Under the pieces are notes generated by a model, which worked only from the letters and a program-made list of their open reading frames with translations, made no database searches and was not told the origin of the DNA. From Pseudoruminococcus_B sp937901805 (GTDB taxonomy: Bacteria; Bacillota; Clostridia; Oscillospirales; Ruminococcaceae): DNA of 64,000 bases. A program made the translations under genes and the position numbers. Shown here piece after piece: positions 1 to 8,014 of this stretch; the first letter of the stretch is position 1; every line of letters starts with the position of its first letter. Where the stretch lies: NCBI GenBank assembly GCA_963560245.1, contig CAUWNS010000001.1, forward strand, positions 124,001-188,000. Reading direction: 5' to 3'.

Positions 1-1689
1 GAACAGAGATATCCCAATATTCTTGCCAGCCTTTTCTTCCCGCCGGATATTCCTGCCCGTCCAAACTTTTTCCCGGATGCAGATAACAAATGGGCTTCCC
101 TATCCGCATATCTGCCCCTGTTCACCATGACCGGCGTCATCGCTTATATCAAGGCCAAACCCAAACACGGGTTTACCAGGCTACTTGCTGTCTGTCTGTT
201 TTTCGCTTTGATTCCGGGGCTAAATTCCGTCTTTTTCCTGCTTAACGGGGCATATTATGCACGGTGGTTTTACATGCCGCTGCTGATTATGGCCACCATG
301 ACCGCCGTATCCCTCAATGAGCACACGGAGCATTTTTCTACAGGCATAAAATGGACGGCTGCCGCTGTGATATTCTTCACGATCATGGTCGGGTTCACCC
401 CTACGGAAGTCGATGGGAAGGAAAAGATTGGACTGTACACCTATCCGGATCGGTTCTGGATTTATGTAGGGATTGCAGTGGTTTCCCTGGTTCTTGTTAC
501 TATGCTTATCCGGCTGTTCAAAAAGGAAAAACATCTGCTCTACCAATGTTCGCTGGTTGCCCTATGTTTTATTACTGTATTTTATTCCATTTATTTTATT
601 GCCATAGGGAAAACACATTCTTATAACGACCAGTGGATTATTCAGACTGCCCTGCATGGGAAAGAACATATCAACCTAAACCGGGACACCTTTTACCGCA
701 CGGACGTCTATGAGGGAATGGACAATGAAGCAATGTTCTGGGGATTCCCTACTATCAATGCTTTTCACTCGATTGTCCCTGCTTCCATTATGGAGTTCTA
801 CACCTCCATGGGAATTGAACGTTCGGTGGGTTCTCGGCCGGATCCGGCATATGCGGCCCTGCGCTCTTTGCTCAGCGTCAAATACTGCTTTGTAAACGAA
901 GAAAAAGCAGAAGAGTATACGCCCATAGAGGGATTCACTTATTTTGACACCCAGAACGGATTTGATATCTATGAAAATCAGGCATATATCCCAATGGGCT
1001 TCACTTATGACTACTATATTACCCAAAGCGATTATGATGTCCTGACAGACAAGGCAAAAGCAAAGGCCATGCTGAAAGCGGTCCTGTTAGAGGATGGAGA
1101 AGAACAGAAAAACAGCGATATCCTGGATCATCTCCCTTCCAGTGAGCGCTCTGATATCCTGTTGGAATCCCATATCACCGCCGCTAAAGAGCGCGCTCTG
1201 ACAAGCGCCCATTCCTTTGAAACGGACAGTCGGGGATTCACTGCAAAAATCAATTTGGAAGAAGAAAAACTGGTGTTTTTCTCCGTTCCCTACGAACAGG
1301 GATTTACAGCGACTGTCAACGGGGAACCGGCTGAAATTATCCCATGCAATGTCGGGTTTATGGCTGTGCGCTGCCCGGCAGGGCAAGACGTCACTATCCG
1401 CTTTGACTATATGACGCCGGGCTTAATCCCGGGATTATGGCTGAGCGGCGGATTTGCAGCGTTATTCCTGCTGTATCTGTTCTGGGTACGGTTGGATAAG
1501 AAGCGGCATCCGGATTACTACCAAAAGGAAGAATCCGGGCTGGAAGAAGAGGACTTTTTGAGTATCCAAAAAGTGATGGCCGCCGCATCTAAAAAAGGAT
1601 CTTCCTCCATGCAAACGGATTCCTCGGATTCAAGCCAAATTCCCCATTTTGCCTCAAAAGAAGAGCCTCCTCATTTTTCAGATCGCTAA
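1..1689 (+). CDS. YfhO family membrane protein, 3' part (5' end outside window)
   Basis: The reading frame is open from the first base of the window to a TAA at 1687-1689, so 562 C-terminal residues are visible and the start lies upstream. The first ~160 visible residues are hydrophobic membrane segments. A long extracytoplasmic part follows, then a beta-rich stretch containing VNGEPAEI, a last membrane segment (around bases 1411-1490) and a charged, Ser-rich cytoplasmic tail. This arrangement, with the VNG motif before the last helix, is typical of YfhO proteins, which in Bacillus take part in glycosylation of lipoteichoic acid. The substrate here is inferred, not seen. A strong terminator follows directly. 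Confidence 0.8.
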   Translation, partial: EQRYPNILASLFFPPDIPARPNFFPDADNKWASLSAYLPLFTMTGVIAYIKAKPKHGFTRLLAVCLFFALIPGLNSVFFLLNGAYYARWFYMPLLIMATMTAVSLNEHTEHFSTGIKWTAAAVIFFTIMVGFTPTEVDGKEKIGLYTYPDRFWIYVGIAVVSLVLVTMLIRLFKKEKHLLYQCSLVALCFITVFYSIYFIAIGKTHSYNDQWIIQTALHGKEHINLNRDTFYRTDVYEGMDNEAMFWGFPTINAFHSIVPASIMEFYTSMGIERSVGSRPDPAYAALRSLLSVKYCFVNEEKAEEYTPIEGFTYFDTQNGFDIYENQAYIPMGFTYDYYITQSDYDVLTDKAKAKAMLKAVLLEDGEEQKNSDILDHLPSSERSDILLESHITAAKERALTSAHSFETDSRGFTAKINLEEEKLVFFSVPYEQGFTATVNGEPAEIIPCNVGFMAVRCPAGQDVTIRFDYMTPGLIPGLWLSGGFAALFLLYLFWVRLDKKRHPDYYQKEESGLEEEDFLSIQKVMAAASKKGSSSMQTDSSDSSQIPHFASKEEPPHFSDR

Positions 1690-1690
1690 A

Positions 1691-1719
1691 AAAAGCCTCC
1701 ACTGGGTGGAGGCTTTTTT
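1691..1719 (+). terminator. Rho-independent terminator after the yfhO-like gene
   Basis: Stem GCCTCCAC / GGTGGAGGC with a short loop, followed by TTTTTT, begins 2 bases after the stop codon. Confidence 0.9.
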
Positions 1720-1802
1720 CTTATTGATTTTCTGAATTTACCAATCATATTCCCGGGATGATATGGAAATACTATGAGTAAATCAGAAAAAGGAATGTGA
1801 GT

Positions 1803-2168
1803 ATGAAAAAAATCAGGCTTAAAAAATCAGCCCCCATCTTTATCGGCACGTTATGCGGAATCCTCAACGGGCTCTTTGGTGCCGGCGGCGGGATTGCAGC
1901 AGTCCCTCTTATCAAATGTGCAGATGTTCCTTTAAAAAAGGCGCATGCCACTTCTCTGGCTGTCATTCTTCCGGTTTCTCTTGTCAGTTCCATCGTCTAT
2001 TTGATAAATGGGAGTGTACAGATCTCTGACGCTCTTCCCTATCTGCCGGGCGGACTTTTAGGCGCCATCATTGGGGCGTTTTCCATGTCCAGAATCTCTG
2101 GAAATCTGCTTAGAAAGGCGTTTGGGCTGTTTCTTATCTATGCAGCCGTCCGTCTGCTGCTCAAATGA
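1803..2168 (+). CDS. TauE/SafE family half transporter, first half
   Basis: A 121-residue membrane protein matching one DUF81 repeat of the TauE/SafE anion exporter family. The glycine-rich NGLFGAGGGIAAVPL segment and KKAHATSLAVIL motif are the family signature, and about four membrane helices are visible. Full-length members have two such repeats (about 250 residues) in one chain; here the second repeat is the next gene, overlapping by ATGA. An in-frame GTG at 1797 is possible, but AGGA at 1791-1794 is correctly spaced only for the ATG at 1803. Likely role is export of a sulfur-containing or organic anion, working with the second half; the substrate is unknown. Confidence 0.85.
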   Translation: MKKIRLKKSAPIFIGTLCGILNGLFGAGGGIAAVPLIKCADVPLKKAHATSLAVILPVSLVSSIVYLINGSVQISDALPYLPGGLLGAIIGAFSMSRISGNLLRKAFGLFLIYAAVRLLLK

Positions 2169-2542
2169 CCAGTTTTCCCGTGATTTTTTTATCCAGCCTG
2201 ATTGCCGGATTTGTCAGTTCCCTGGGGCTTGGAGGGGGCGGCATTCTGGTGCTCTATCTCTCCCTTTTTCTTGGAATGTCACAAACACAGGCGGGCGGAA
2301 TCAACTTGATTTTTTTCCTGCCGATTGCAATTGTTTCCATTCTGATTCACCTGAAAAATAAGCGTATCGACTACAAGCTGGCTCTTAAATGCGCTCCTTT
2401 TGGAATTGCAGGCGCAGTCGGAGGCTCACTGCTTGCCCACCATATTGATCCCACCTTGATTGGAAAGGCTTTCGCCGTTTTCGTACTAATCCTCGGGGTT
2501 CGGGAACTGTTCTCCAAAAACCAAAAACCACAACAAAAATAG
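2165..2542 (+). CDS. TauE/SafE family half transporter, second half
   Basis: A 125-residue membrane protein with the second DUF81 repeat: a GLGGGGILVLYL glycine-rich turn near the N terminus and the SQTQAGGINLIFFLP motif. Its ATG overlaps the stop of the first half (ATGA), so the two should be translationally coupled and made in similar amounts. The most economical reading is a heterodimeric exporter built from two half proteins. Each half has its own clean start and end, so this does not look like a recent frameshift break. Substrate unknown. Confidence 0.85.
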   Translation: MTSFPVIFLSSLIAGFVSSLGLGGGGILVLYLSLFLGMSQTQAGGINLIFFLPIAIVSILIHLKNKRIDYKLALKCAPFGIAGAVGGSLLAHHIDPTLIGKAFAVFVLILGVRELFSKNQKPQQK

Positions 2543-2574
2543 GCTTGTATCCCATCCGCGTGGGATACAAGCCT
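2541..2574. terminator. Bidirectional terminator between convergent genes
   Basis: A 14-bp stem, AGGCTTGTATCCCA paired with its complement around a 6-base loop, lies between the plus-strand transporter gene and the minus-strand ruvX. Minus-strand reading gives ATTTTTG after the stem. Confidence 0.8.
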
Positions 2575-2607
2575 ATTTCCCTTATCATTCGATAGGCTTT
2601 TCCATCT

Positions 2608-3042
2608 CTATTCTACCGTTTGCCCCGGATGGTTTTTCCGGAAATTGAGATAGCTTTCCAAAATCACAGTCGCCGCGACCGCATCCACTACTGCTTTGCG
2701 TTTTTTCCCGCGAGTATCCGTATCGTTTAAGTACTGGTGGGCAGTCACTGTTGTGCTCCGCTCATCCCATAGATGAACTGGGACTTCTACAAGTTCCGAA
2801 AGGGCTTTGGCAAAATCTGCGCACTTTTGCGCGCGCTCTCCCGCCGTGCCGTTCATATTAAGCGGATGCCCCACCACGATCATCTGCGCCCCACATTTTC
2901 CAGCGGCCTCCGCCACCTTTTGCAGGACTTTTTGAAAATTATATTCATGGATAACCCCTGCTGGTGAAGCCAGGAATTCCATTTTATCGCACACAGCAAG
3001 TCCTGTCCGTGCATCTCCAAAATCTACCGCCATAATTTTCAT
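2608..3042 (-). CDS. ruvX: Holliday junction resolvase RuvX / pre-16S rRNA nuclease (YqgF)
   Basis: 144 residues with the RNase H-like fold of YqgF. The N-terminal MAVDFGDARTGLAV supplies the first catalytic Asp, VVGHPLNMNG is the conserved central motif, and LWDERSTTVTAH and the DAVAATVIL segment hold the other acidic residues. Family members process the 5' end of 16S rRNA and were earlier proposed to resolve recombination junctions. It is followed closely upstream by a histidine phosphatase gene and probably shares its transcript. Confidence 0.93.
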   Translation of the reverse strand: MKIMAVDFGDARTGLAVCDKMEFLASPAGVIHEYNFQKVLQKVAEAAGKCGAQMIVVGHPLNMNGTAGERAQKCADFAKALSELVEVPVHLWDERSTTVTAHQYLNDTDTRGKKRKAVVDAVAATVILESYLNFRKNHPGQTVE

Positions 3043-3053
3043 ACAGTTCTCCT

Positions 3054-3695
3054 CTATACAATTCCGCGGGGAATCTCATATTGCCGCGGCAAATGGGAAG
3101 CATCCCCCTCAAAGATTACTTTGGGATGAAATTCTCCATCAAAATCGATCCGTGAAATTGCCGTATTCTGGCTACATCCGGACAGACAGACCTGTTCTAC
3201 TCCCTGCCCATGTACAAAGCACATCAAGTTACAGATTGCGCATCCATGGGACACAAGGACAATGGTCTTTCCTTCCTGTTTTTTGACCAAATCACAAAGA
3301 GCCGTCTGCATCCGCTGATAGACCTGCTGCATCTTTTCCCCATCGGGGGCTTCAAATACTCCCGCATGATGTACCCAGTCCTGATATTGCCTGGGAAACT
3401 GCGCGGCGATTTCCTCATACCGTTTTCCCTGAAACGCCCCGCCGTCAATTTCAATCAATCGCTCGTCTACAAACAAGGGGGCCTGACAGGCATCACAGAT
3501 CGCCTGCGCCGTCTGCCGCGCACGTTCGAGCGGGCTGGAATAGACAGCGTGGATAGGAATCCCTGCAAATCTTGCTGCAAGAGCCGGAAGCTGTTCCTTT
3601 CCCATATCAGACAGCCCAAAATTCAATCGGCCCTGAAAAATTTTTTCCAAATTTCCTGCCGACTGTGCATGACGAACCAAATATACTGTGGTCAT
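3054..3695 (-). CDS. Histidine phosphatase family protein (phosphoglycerate mutase-like)
   Basis: 213 residues. The N-terminal LVRHAQSAGN carries the phospho-accepting His in the RHA variant of the RHG motif. SSPLERARQTA and LIEIDGGAFQGKRYEEI are the internal family motifs, and VLVSHGCAI supplies the second catalytic His. Such proteins dephosphorylate phosphosugars, cobalamin precursors or other small metabolites. No cobalamin genes are nearby, so the substrate cannot be given. It lies between sortase B and ruvX on the same strand with small gaps (16 and 11 bases). Confidence 0.9.
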   Translation of the reverse strand: MTTVYLVRHAQSAGNLEKIFQGRLNFGLSDMGKEQLPALAARFAGIPIHAVYSSPLERARQTAQAICDACQAPLFVDERLIEIDGGAFQGKRYEEIAAQFPRQYQDWVHHAGVFEAPDGEKMQQVYQRMQTALCDLVKKQEGKTIVLVSHGCAICNLMCFVHGQGVEQVCLSGCSQNTAISRIDFDGEFHPKVIFEGDASHLPRQYEIPRGIV

Positions 3696-3711
3696 TCTCT
3701 GCTTTCCCTCT

Positions 3712-4482
3712 TTACTTTAAAATCTTCCTTGCATGGACGATATACCGTTCGTCATCCGTGCGGTTGGTGCAGGTGGACAGGGTAATAATGCTGTCATCTG
3801 TGGAAACATCCACCCCGGTATCATACTGGGACTGGGAGACAATCATATTCAGATAATCCCGATACGACTCATCATCGGAAAACTGATAGGTATACGTTTC
3901 CCCATAGGTATCCCGATAGTTTCCGGTCAGATAAAAGGAAAAGATCTCATATTCCACATTTCCTTCTTCCGGCGTATTTAAATAGATAACCGGATGTTCC
4001 CGGTAAAACTCTTCGTCTGTATAGTGACGGAGATCGGCAAACATTTTTCCATTCTTAATGTGATGTCCATAGATAATGGTATTCCTGTCAGAAAAATCCG
4101 CAGCGTTGCGGAAATCCAGAAAAATGCTTCCCGCAATATTAGTATTATGTTCAAAAGTATGGGTTAGATAATAATTATTATCCCCAGTCTGCATGATTGG
4201 ATAATTGATGGTGGTATCCGGCACTCGAATCCAGCCGACAATTTCATCGTTAATTTTGCGCAAACCCGGATAGTTCACTGAAAATTCTGAAGGTCCGCTT
4301 TCAACCGCTGTCTGACTGGTAAACTGTTCCAACCTGTCATATTCCTGTGAACCAGCGTTATACTCCAAAAAAATCTTGATCAGTTCATAGGCGGAAAAAC
4401 AAAAAACCGCAATACAGATAATCAGTATCAGAGTGCGGACAATTCGACCGCCTGTTCTTTTTTTCTTCATAAAATCATACAC
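3712..4482 (-). CDS. srtB: Class B sortase, catalytically complete
   Basis: 256 residues. A membrane anchor spans about residues 14-36 and the sortase fold about 70-255. All three catalytic residues are present: His140 in IIYGHHIKN, Cys238 in TLSTC and Arg246 in DDERYIV. Class B sortases join secreted proteins or pilins to cell-wall peptides. No substrate with a sorting signal is evident next to it. It is useful as the in-window reference for the degenerate sortase domain encoded at 8015-10657, which lacks these residues. Confidence 0.93.
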   Translation of the reverse strand: MYDFMKKKRTGGRIVRTLILIICIAVFCFSAYELIKIFLEYNAGSQEYDRLEQFTSQTAVESGPSEFSVNYPGLRKINDEIVGWIRVPDTTINYPIMQTGDNNYYLTHTFEHNTNIAGSIFLDFRNAADFSDRNTIIYGHHIKNGKMFADLRHYTDEEFYREHPVIYLNTPEEGNVEYEIFSFYLTGNYRDTYGETYTYQFSDDESYRDYLNMIVSQSQYDTGVDVSTDDSIITLSTCTNRTDDERYIVHARKILK

Positions 4483-4530
4483 TCCAAACTGAGTAAATGA
4501 GCATTCTCAAGTAGGTCATTTCCATACCTG

Positions 4531-4560
4531 ATTATAACAAGAGATTCTGAAAAAATGGAA
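4531..4560 (-). promoter_or_regulatory. Candidate promoter for srtB
   Basis: On the minus strand an extended -10, TGTTATAAT, corresponds to plus positions 4531-4539. The -35 (TTCCAT at 4555-4560) is weak. It lies about 50 bases upstream of the srtB start in an AT-rich gap that otherwise shows no gene. Confidence 0.4.
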
Positions 4561-4770
4561 AAACACTTGTAAATTTTCCAAGAGAGCGCAGATATTTTTT
4601 CGGATTTTCATTTTCTCTTTTTGGAAACTGTTAAAAGGTAGTCATTAGAGGAACTGATATTATATTTTACCATACTTTAAAGGTAAAAACATCATTTTTT
4701 AGTCATAAACAAGCAGATAATAGTAAGCATCATAATTGTTTTGTGACTTAGCAAGCTTTGAAAGCCCGCA

Positions 4771-5442
4771 TCAGATATGGAGTCTTTTTTTCAGTTCCGC
4801 CTTGGGATCCATTTTTGAAAACACAAAAATACCTGCCAGGGAAAGAAAACTCACCAGAATACAGCACAGGGAAGGCCATCGAACAGTTGCCCATCCCGTA
4901 AGCAAAAACAACAATGGAATTAACCCAAACAGGCCGTTAACAATAAGATAAATCAGATAATCTTCTGGACGGCTATGCAAAACGCGCGCCAAGATAACAA
5001 TGGCAAACATTGCAAATAAAAACAATACTGGTATCACATAGTTCACAGACCAGCGATAAAATCCTGTTAAATAGTCTATAACTCCCACACAGATACAGAG
5101 GATTACTGCAAGGTATAAAACCCCTTTTGTAATATTATGCCTCTTTTTAATTGCCGTCGCGAGAATCAACCACATACAGGCAATTCCCGCAATCACGATC
5201 AAAGACCACCAGATTTTTGTCGGTAAGAGGATATTGATAAGCAGTGAAACCGCGCCCGCTGTAATGGACGAAAAGATCAGGATGCGAAAAAACAGATGGT
5301 ACTGGCGGTAATAGGAGGGCAGGTTTGGAAAAATTTCTTCCTGTCCCGGTTCTGCTTCTCCTGACAGCTTTCCCTGGCAAAGCGGGCAAAATGTCCGTTC
5401 TGCTCCGATTGTAACCCCACATTTTTCACAGGTTTTCATCAC
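4771..5442 (-). CDS. Zinc-ribbon membrane protein (DUF6320-like)
   Basis: 223 residues. The N terminus is a zinc ribbon with Cys5, Cys8, Cys19 and Cys22 (CEKC, CPLC), followed by about six hydrophobic helices and a short basic C terminus. The arrangement matches the DUF6320 family, whose members commonly sit beside an alcohol-acetyltransferase-like gene, as here. The start abuts the stop of the acyltransferase gene (the two ends share base 5442), and the alpha/beta hydrolase precedes that, so the three form one operon. Biochemical role unknown; a membrane partner or regulator of the acyltransferase is a guess from context. Confidence 0.75.
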   Translation of the reverse strand: MMKTCEKCGVTIGAERTFCPLCQGKLSGEAEPGQEEIFPNLPSYYRQYHLFFRILIFSSITAGAVSLLINILLPTKIWWSLIVIAGIACMWLILATAIKKRHNITKGVLYLAVILCICVGVIDYLTGFYRWSVNYVIPVLFLFAMFAIVILARVLHSRPEDYLIYLIVNGLFGLIPLLFLLTGWATVRWPSLCCILVSFLSLAGIFVFSKMDPKAELKKRLHI

Positions 5443-6725
5443 TATTCCTCCTCGACTTCCGGCATAGGAGAAGTTTCAATACATACAGAAATCCCTTCGG
5501 ACGCCAGCATACGGAAAAAATGTTTTTGTACCTGGGTGGAAACAAATCCACTCATAAAAGTCACAGTCAACTGATCCTGATAAGAACAGACGCACGCTTG
5601 TAATTTATCAGTCCCTGTCATCAGGTCAAACCGATCAATATAAGGCCGTACGGATTCCGGCATGGTAATCTTTCCGACATTGGATAGAGAAGCTGTTGTT
5701 GCAACCCGCGCATACTTACTGGCAAACCCAAGAACCAGATCCTTCACGCAAAGCGGCACTGCTCTTGCAACAAAATTATGCTCAATCGCAGAAAGCTGCA
5801 CCATCCTCTCTTCAATCCGTTCTCTGGACAGCTCCTTTTCAAAACTCTGTTTCACACTGGCCAGAACCTGTTCCAAAGAGGGGTTCTCCTGTCGTTCAAA
5901 CAAATAGCGTACCTGCATCACGCCAAAAAAATTCCTGGCCGTAGCAGATTCATAATAATTGCGCAGATTGATAGGGACGTCCAAGGAAACCGGCCTGCGG
6001 CGTGCAGTAACCGGCATTTGCTCTGCAATCCCCAAAAGCATGAGCGCACAAAAATATTCCGTCAAAGTCGCTCCATGGGACTTTGCGGCACGCAGGACCT
6101 CTTTTACCGGCATAGTGCCCTCAATTACATGCTGTCTGTTTTGAGGAAGCAGGACGCCTTTCAGTTGATAGGCCGGAATGGTCTTCTCCCTCTTCACCTT
6201 CTTTTTGGGATTATAATACTTGAGAAAACTGTCCTCCCCTTTTTCAAAAACAGAGGCGTCGTAGTCCAGTTCCAAAACCGGATCTCCGGGTATTTCCGGA
6301 TGTGCTAATGCAAGATACCGGCAGGTCAGCGTCCTCAGGAATTCCAAGGCGCCTGTCCCATCCGATAGTGCATGATAGATTTCCAGATTAATTCGTCTGC
6401 GATAGTAGGTCACTTCAAACAACAGATTTTTCCGATTACGATCATAGAGCTCGCTGCACGGCGGTTTATGTTCCGGCAGAGCCAAAGGCCTTATCTCACG
6501 GTGTTCCAGATAATACCAGAACACGCCACGTTTCAATACAGAGCAAAAGACCGGGAATTTCCCAATTACATCATCCAATGCCTGCTGAAGCAGTTGTTCC
6601 TGTACCGGTTCTTTGAGCTGGCAGGAAAAACGGAAAACCTTTGTATCCCGTTCATTACTAGTCGGCGGAAAAATTTTTGCCGCATTATCCAGTCGATTCC
6701 AATCAGCACTCTTTAAAAAGCTCAT
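5442..6725 (-). CDS. Condensation-domain / alcohol acetyltransferase-like protein
   Basis: 427 residues. The active-site motif of the CoA-dependent acyltransferase (condensation) superfamily is visible as HALSDGTGAL near residue 118, matching HxxxDG. The family transfers an acyl group to an alcohol or amine, as in mycobacterial PapA5 or yeast alcohol acetyltransferase. Its start overlaps the end of the alpha/beta hydrolase by 4 bases, and the zinc-ribbon membrane protein follows, which suggests joint action on an ester or acylated product. No peptide synthetase or polyketide genes are nearby, so a stand-alone role is likely. Confidence 0.8.
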   Translation of the reverse strand: MSFLKSADWNRLDNAAKIFPPTSNERDTKVFRFSCQLKEPVQEQLLQQALDDVIGKFPVFCSVLKRGVFWYYLEHREIRPLALPEHKPPCSELYDRNRKNLLFEVTYYRRRINLEIYHALSDGTGALEFLRTLTCRYLALAHPEIPGDPVLELDYDASVFEKGEDSFLKYYNPKKKVKREKTIPAYQLKGVLLPQNRQHVIEGTMPVKEVLRAAKSHGATLTEYFCALMLLGIAEQMPVTARRRPVSLDVPINLRNYYESATARNFFGVMQVRYLFERQENPSLEQVLASVKQSFEKELSRERIEERMVQLSAIEHNFVARAVPLCVKDLVLGFASKYARVATTASLSNVGKITMPESVRPYIDRFDLMTGTDKLQACVCSYQDQLTVTFMSGFVSTQVQKHFFRMLASEGISVCIETSPMPEVEEE

Positions 6726-7654
6726 TTTCCTCTCTCCTCACTGAGAAACCGGTTGATATACCGATATGCCTTTTTGACATGTGCAAACCGGGGGCTGAGG
6801 GATAGAAACCCATGCAGTGCGTCATGAATCCGATGGATCTCCACATGGTTTCCAAACTGCATCAGTTTTTTCCCATAAGCTTCCCCTTCATCCCGGAGGG
6901 GATCGTATTCCGCTGTAATAATCAAAGTATCCGGCTGATGATCCAAATATTTGGAAAGCAACGGGGCGAAATACGGATTTCCGCGGTCCTCCGGTTTCCC
7001 CTGATACAGCTCCAAATAGTCACAGACTTTTTTACTGGTCAGCAAATACCCCTTTCCATTTTCATGAACAGATGCAAAAGGGGAGGTTTCACTGTGATCG
7101 TGATAAGTCGCCGGATAGATTAATATTTGCTTCCCCGGGAAAAATTCTCCTCGATCCCTTGCCATCAGGGAAACGGCAGCCGCTAAATTTCCACCTGCAC
7201 TGTCCCCGATCAAAGTAATTTCCTTCGACCGAACCCCAAACAGAGCTGGATCTGAAAAAATTTCCTTTGCCACAAGATAACAATCCTCCAGTCCTGCCGG
7301 AAAAGGGTGTTCAGGCGCCAGACGATAGTCCACGGAAACAACCCGGTGTTTTGTGATACGCGCCATATTGGTACACACCTTATCATAGCTGTCAATATTC
7401 CCAGTCACCCAGCCGCCTCCATGGAAAAACAGCAGTACCGGGAATTCCCCTTTTACTTCCGGAGAAAAAATACGCACCGGAATCTCATGATCCCCTGCAT
7501 CAACCTTATGATCCCATATTTTATAAAATGGGCGCAAAACATGGGCATGGGTCAAATTAATGGCTGCACGCTGTACCTTATAGGTATGTTTTGTATCCAG
7601 ATCGGGATACGACAGGGCTTTTAAAGCCTGCCTCATCACTTTATTAATTGCCAT
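6722..7654 (-). CDS. Alpha/beta hydrolase, hormone-sensitive-lipase type esterase
   Basis: 310 residues. The oxyanion-hole motif HGGGW and the nucleophile motif GDSAGGN mark the hormone-sensitive lipase (acetyl-hydrolase) branch. EYDPLRDEG supplies the Asp and DALHGF the His of the triad. It is expected to hydrolyse short acyl esters in the cytoplasm. It is the first gene of the trio with the acyltransferase and DUF6320-like protein, so one gene could make and the other break the same kind of ester; that pairing is inference. Confidence 0.88.
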   Translation of the reverse strand: MAINKVMRQALKALSYPDLDTKHTYKVQRAAINLTHAHVLRPFYKIWDHKVDAGDHEIPVRIFSPEVKGEFPVLLFFHGGGWVTGNIDSYDKVCTNMARITKHRVVSVDYRLAPEHPFPAGLEDCYLVAKEIFSDPALFGVRSKEITLIGDSAGGNLAAAVSLMARDRGEFFPGKQILIYPATYHDHSETSPFASVHENGKGYLLTSKKVCDYLELYQGKPEDRGNPYFAPLLSKYLDHQPDTLIITAEYDPLRDEGEAYGKKLMQFGNHVEIHRIHDALHGFLSLSPRFAHVKKAYRYINRFLSEERGK

Positions 7655-7676
7655 GTCCTTTTGCTCATCCTCTATT

Positions 7677-7874
7677 TTATTGTTTTAACTTTTTGACGGT
7701 CCCATCTTTTTCCACAACATAAGCCCTGTCCAGGGTTGCTTTGACATTTTTCCGGACAGCATGCAGATATTCCTCCCGCAATTGCTGCTGTTCCTGCTTT
7801 TCCTGTTCTGTCAAGCCTGTGGAACGCTGCTTGCGGGACAGTTCACTGATTCGGTCTATTTTTTTCTGTTCCAT
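7677..7874 (-). CDS. DUF896 domain protein (YnzC-like)
   Basis: 65 residues, almost all helical and charged, with the family pattern INRI-like start, ELSRKQRSTGLTEQEKQEQ and a conserved LR.EYL...R segment. YnzC-type proteins are small helical hairpins found across Firmicutes, with Bacillus members under SOS control; no LexA box was recognised here. It stands 22 bases upstream of the esterase gene on the same strand. Molecular function unknown. Confidence 0.9.
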   Translation of the reverse strand: MEQKKIDRISELSRKQRSTGLTEQEKQEQQQLREEYLHAVRKNVKATLDRAYVVEKDGTVKKLKQ

Positions 7875-7971
7875 ATCAAAATTCTCCTTTTCCTATGCTC
7901 TTATCATAACACAGTAAAACTGGGAAAACACAGATTTTTTGTGAAATCGCTCTTCTAAAAATCTGATTTAC

Positions 7972-8004
7972 AAAAATCCCCCAGGAAATTCCGGGGGATT
8001 TTTT
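7972..8004. terminator. Terminator downstream of the CinA-pseudosortase gene
   Basis: Stem AATCCCCC.GGAA / TTCC.GGGGGATT with T runs on both strands, so it can act either way. It lies 11 bases beyond the minus-strand stop at 8015. Confidence 0.85.
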
Positions 8005-8014
8005 ATTCAGACAG

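Noticed and set aside
1803..2542. The TauE/SafE pair as a broken single gene
   Set aside because: Each half has its own start, an ATGA coupling, and complete helices; no frame repair joins them sensibly.
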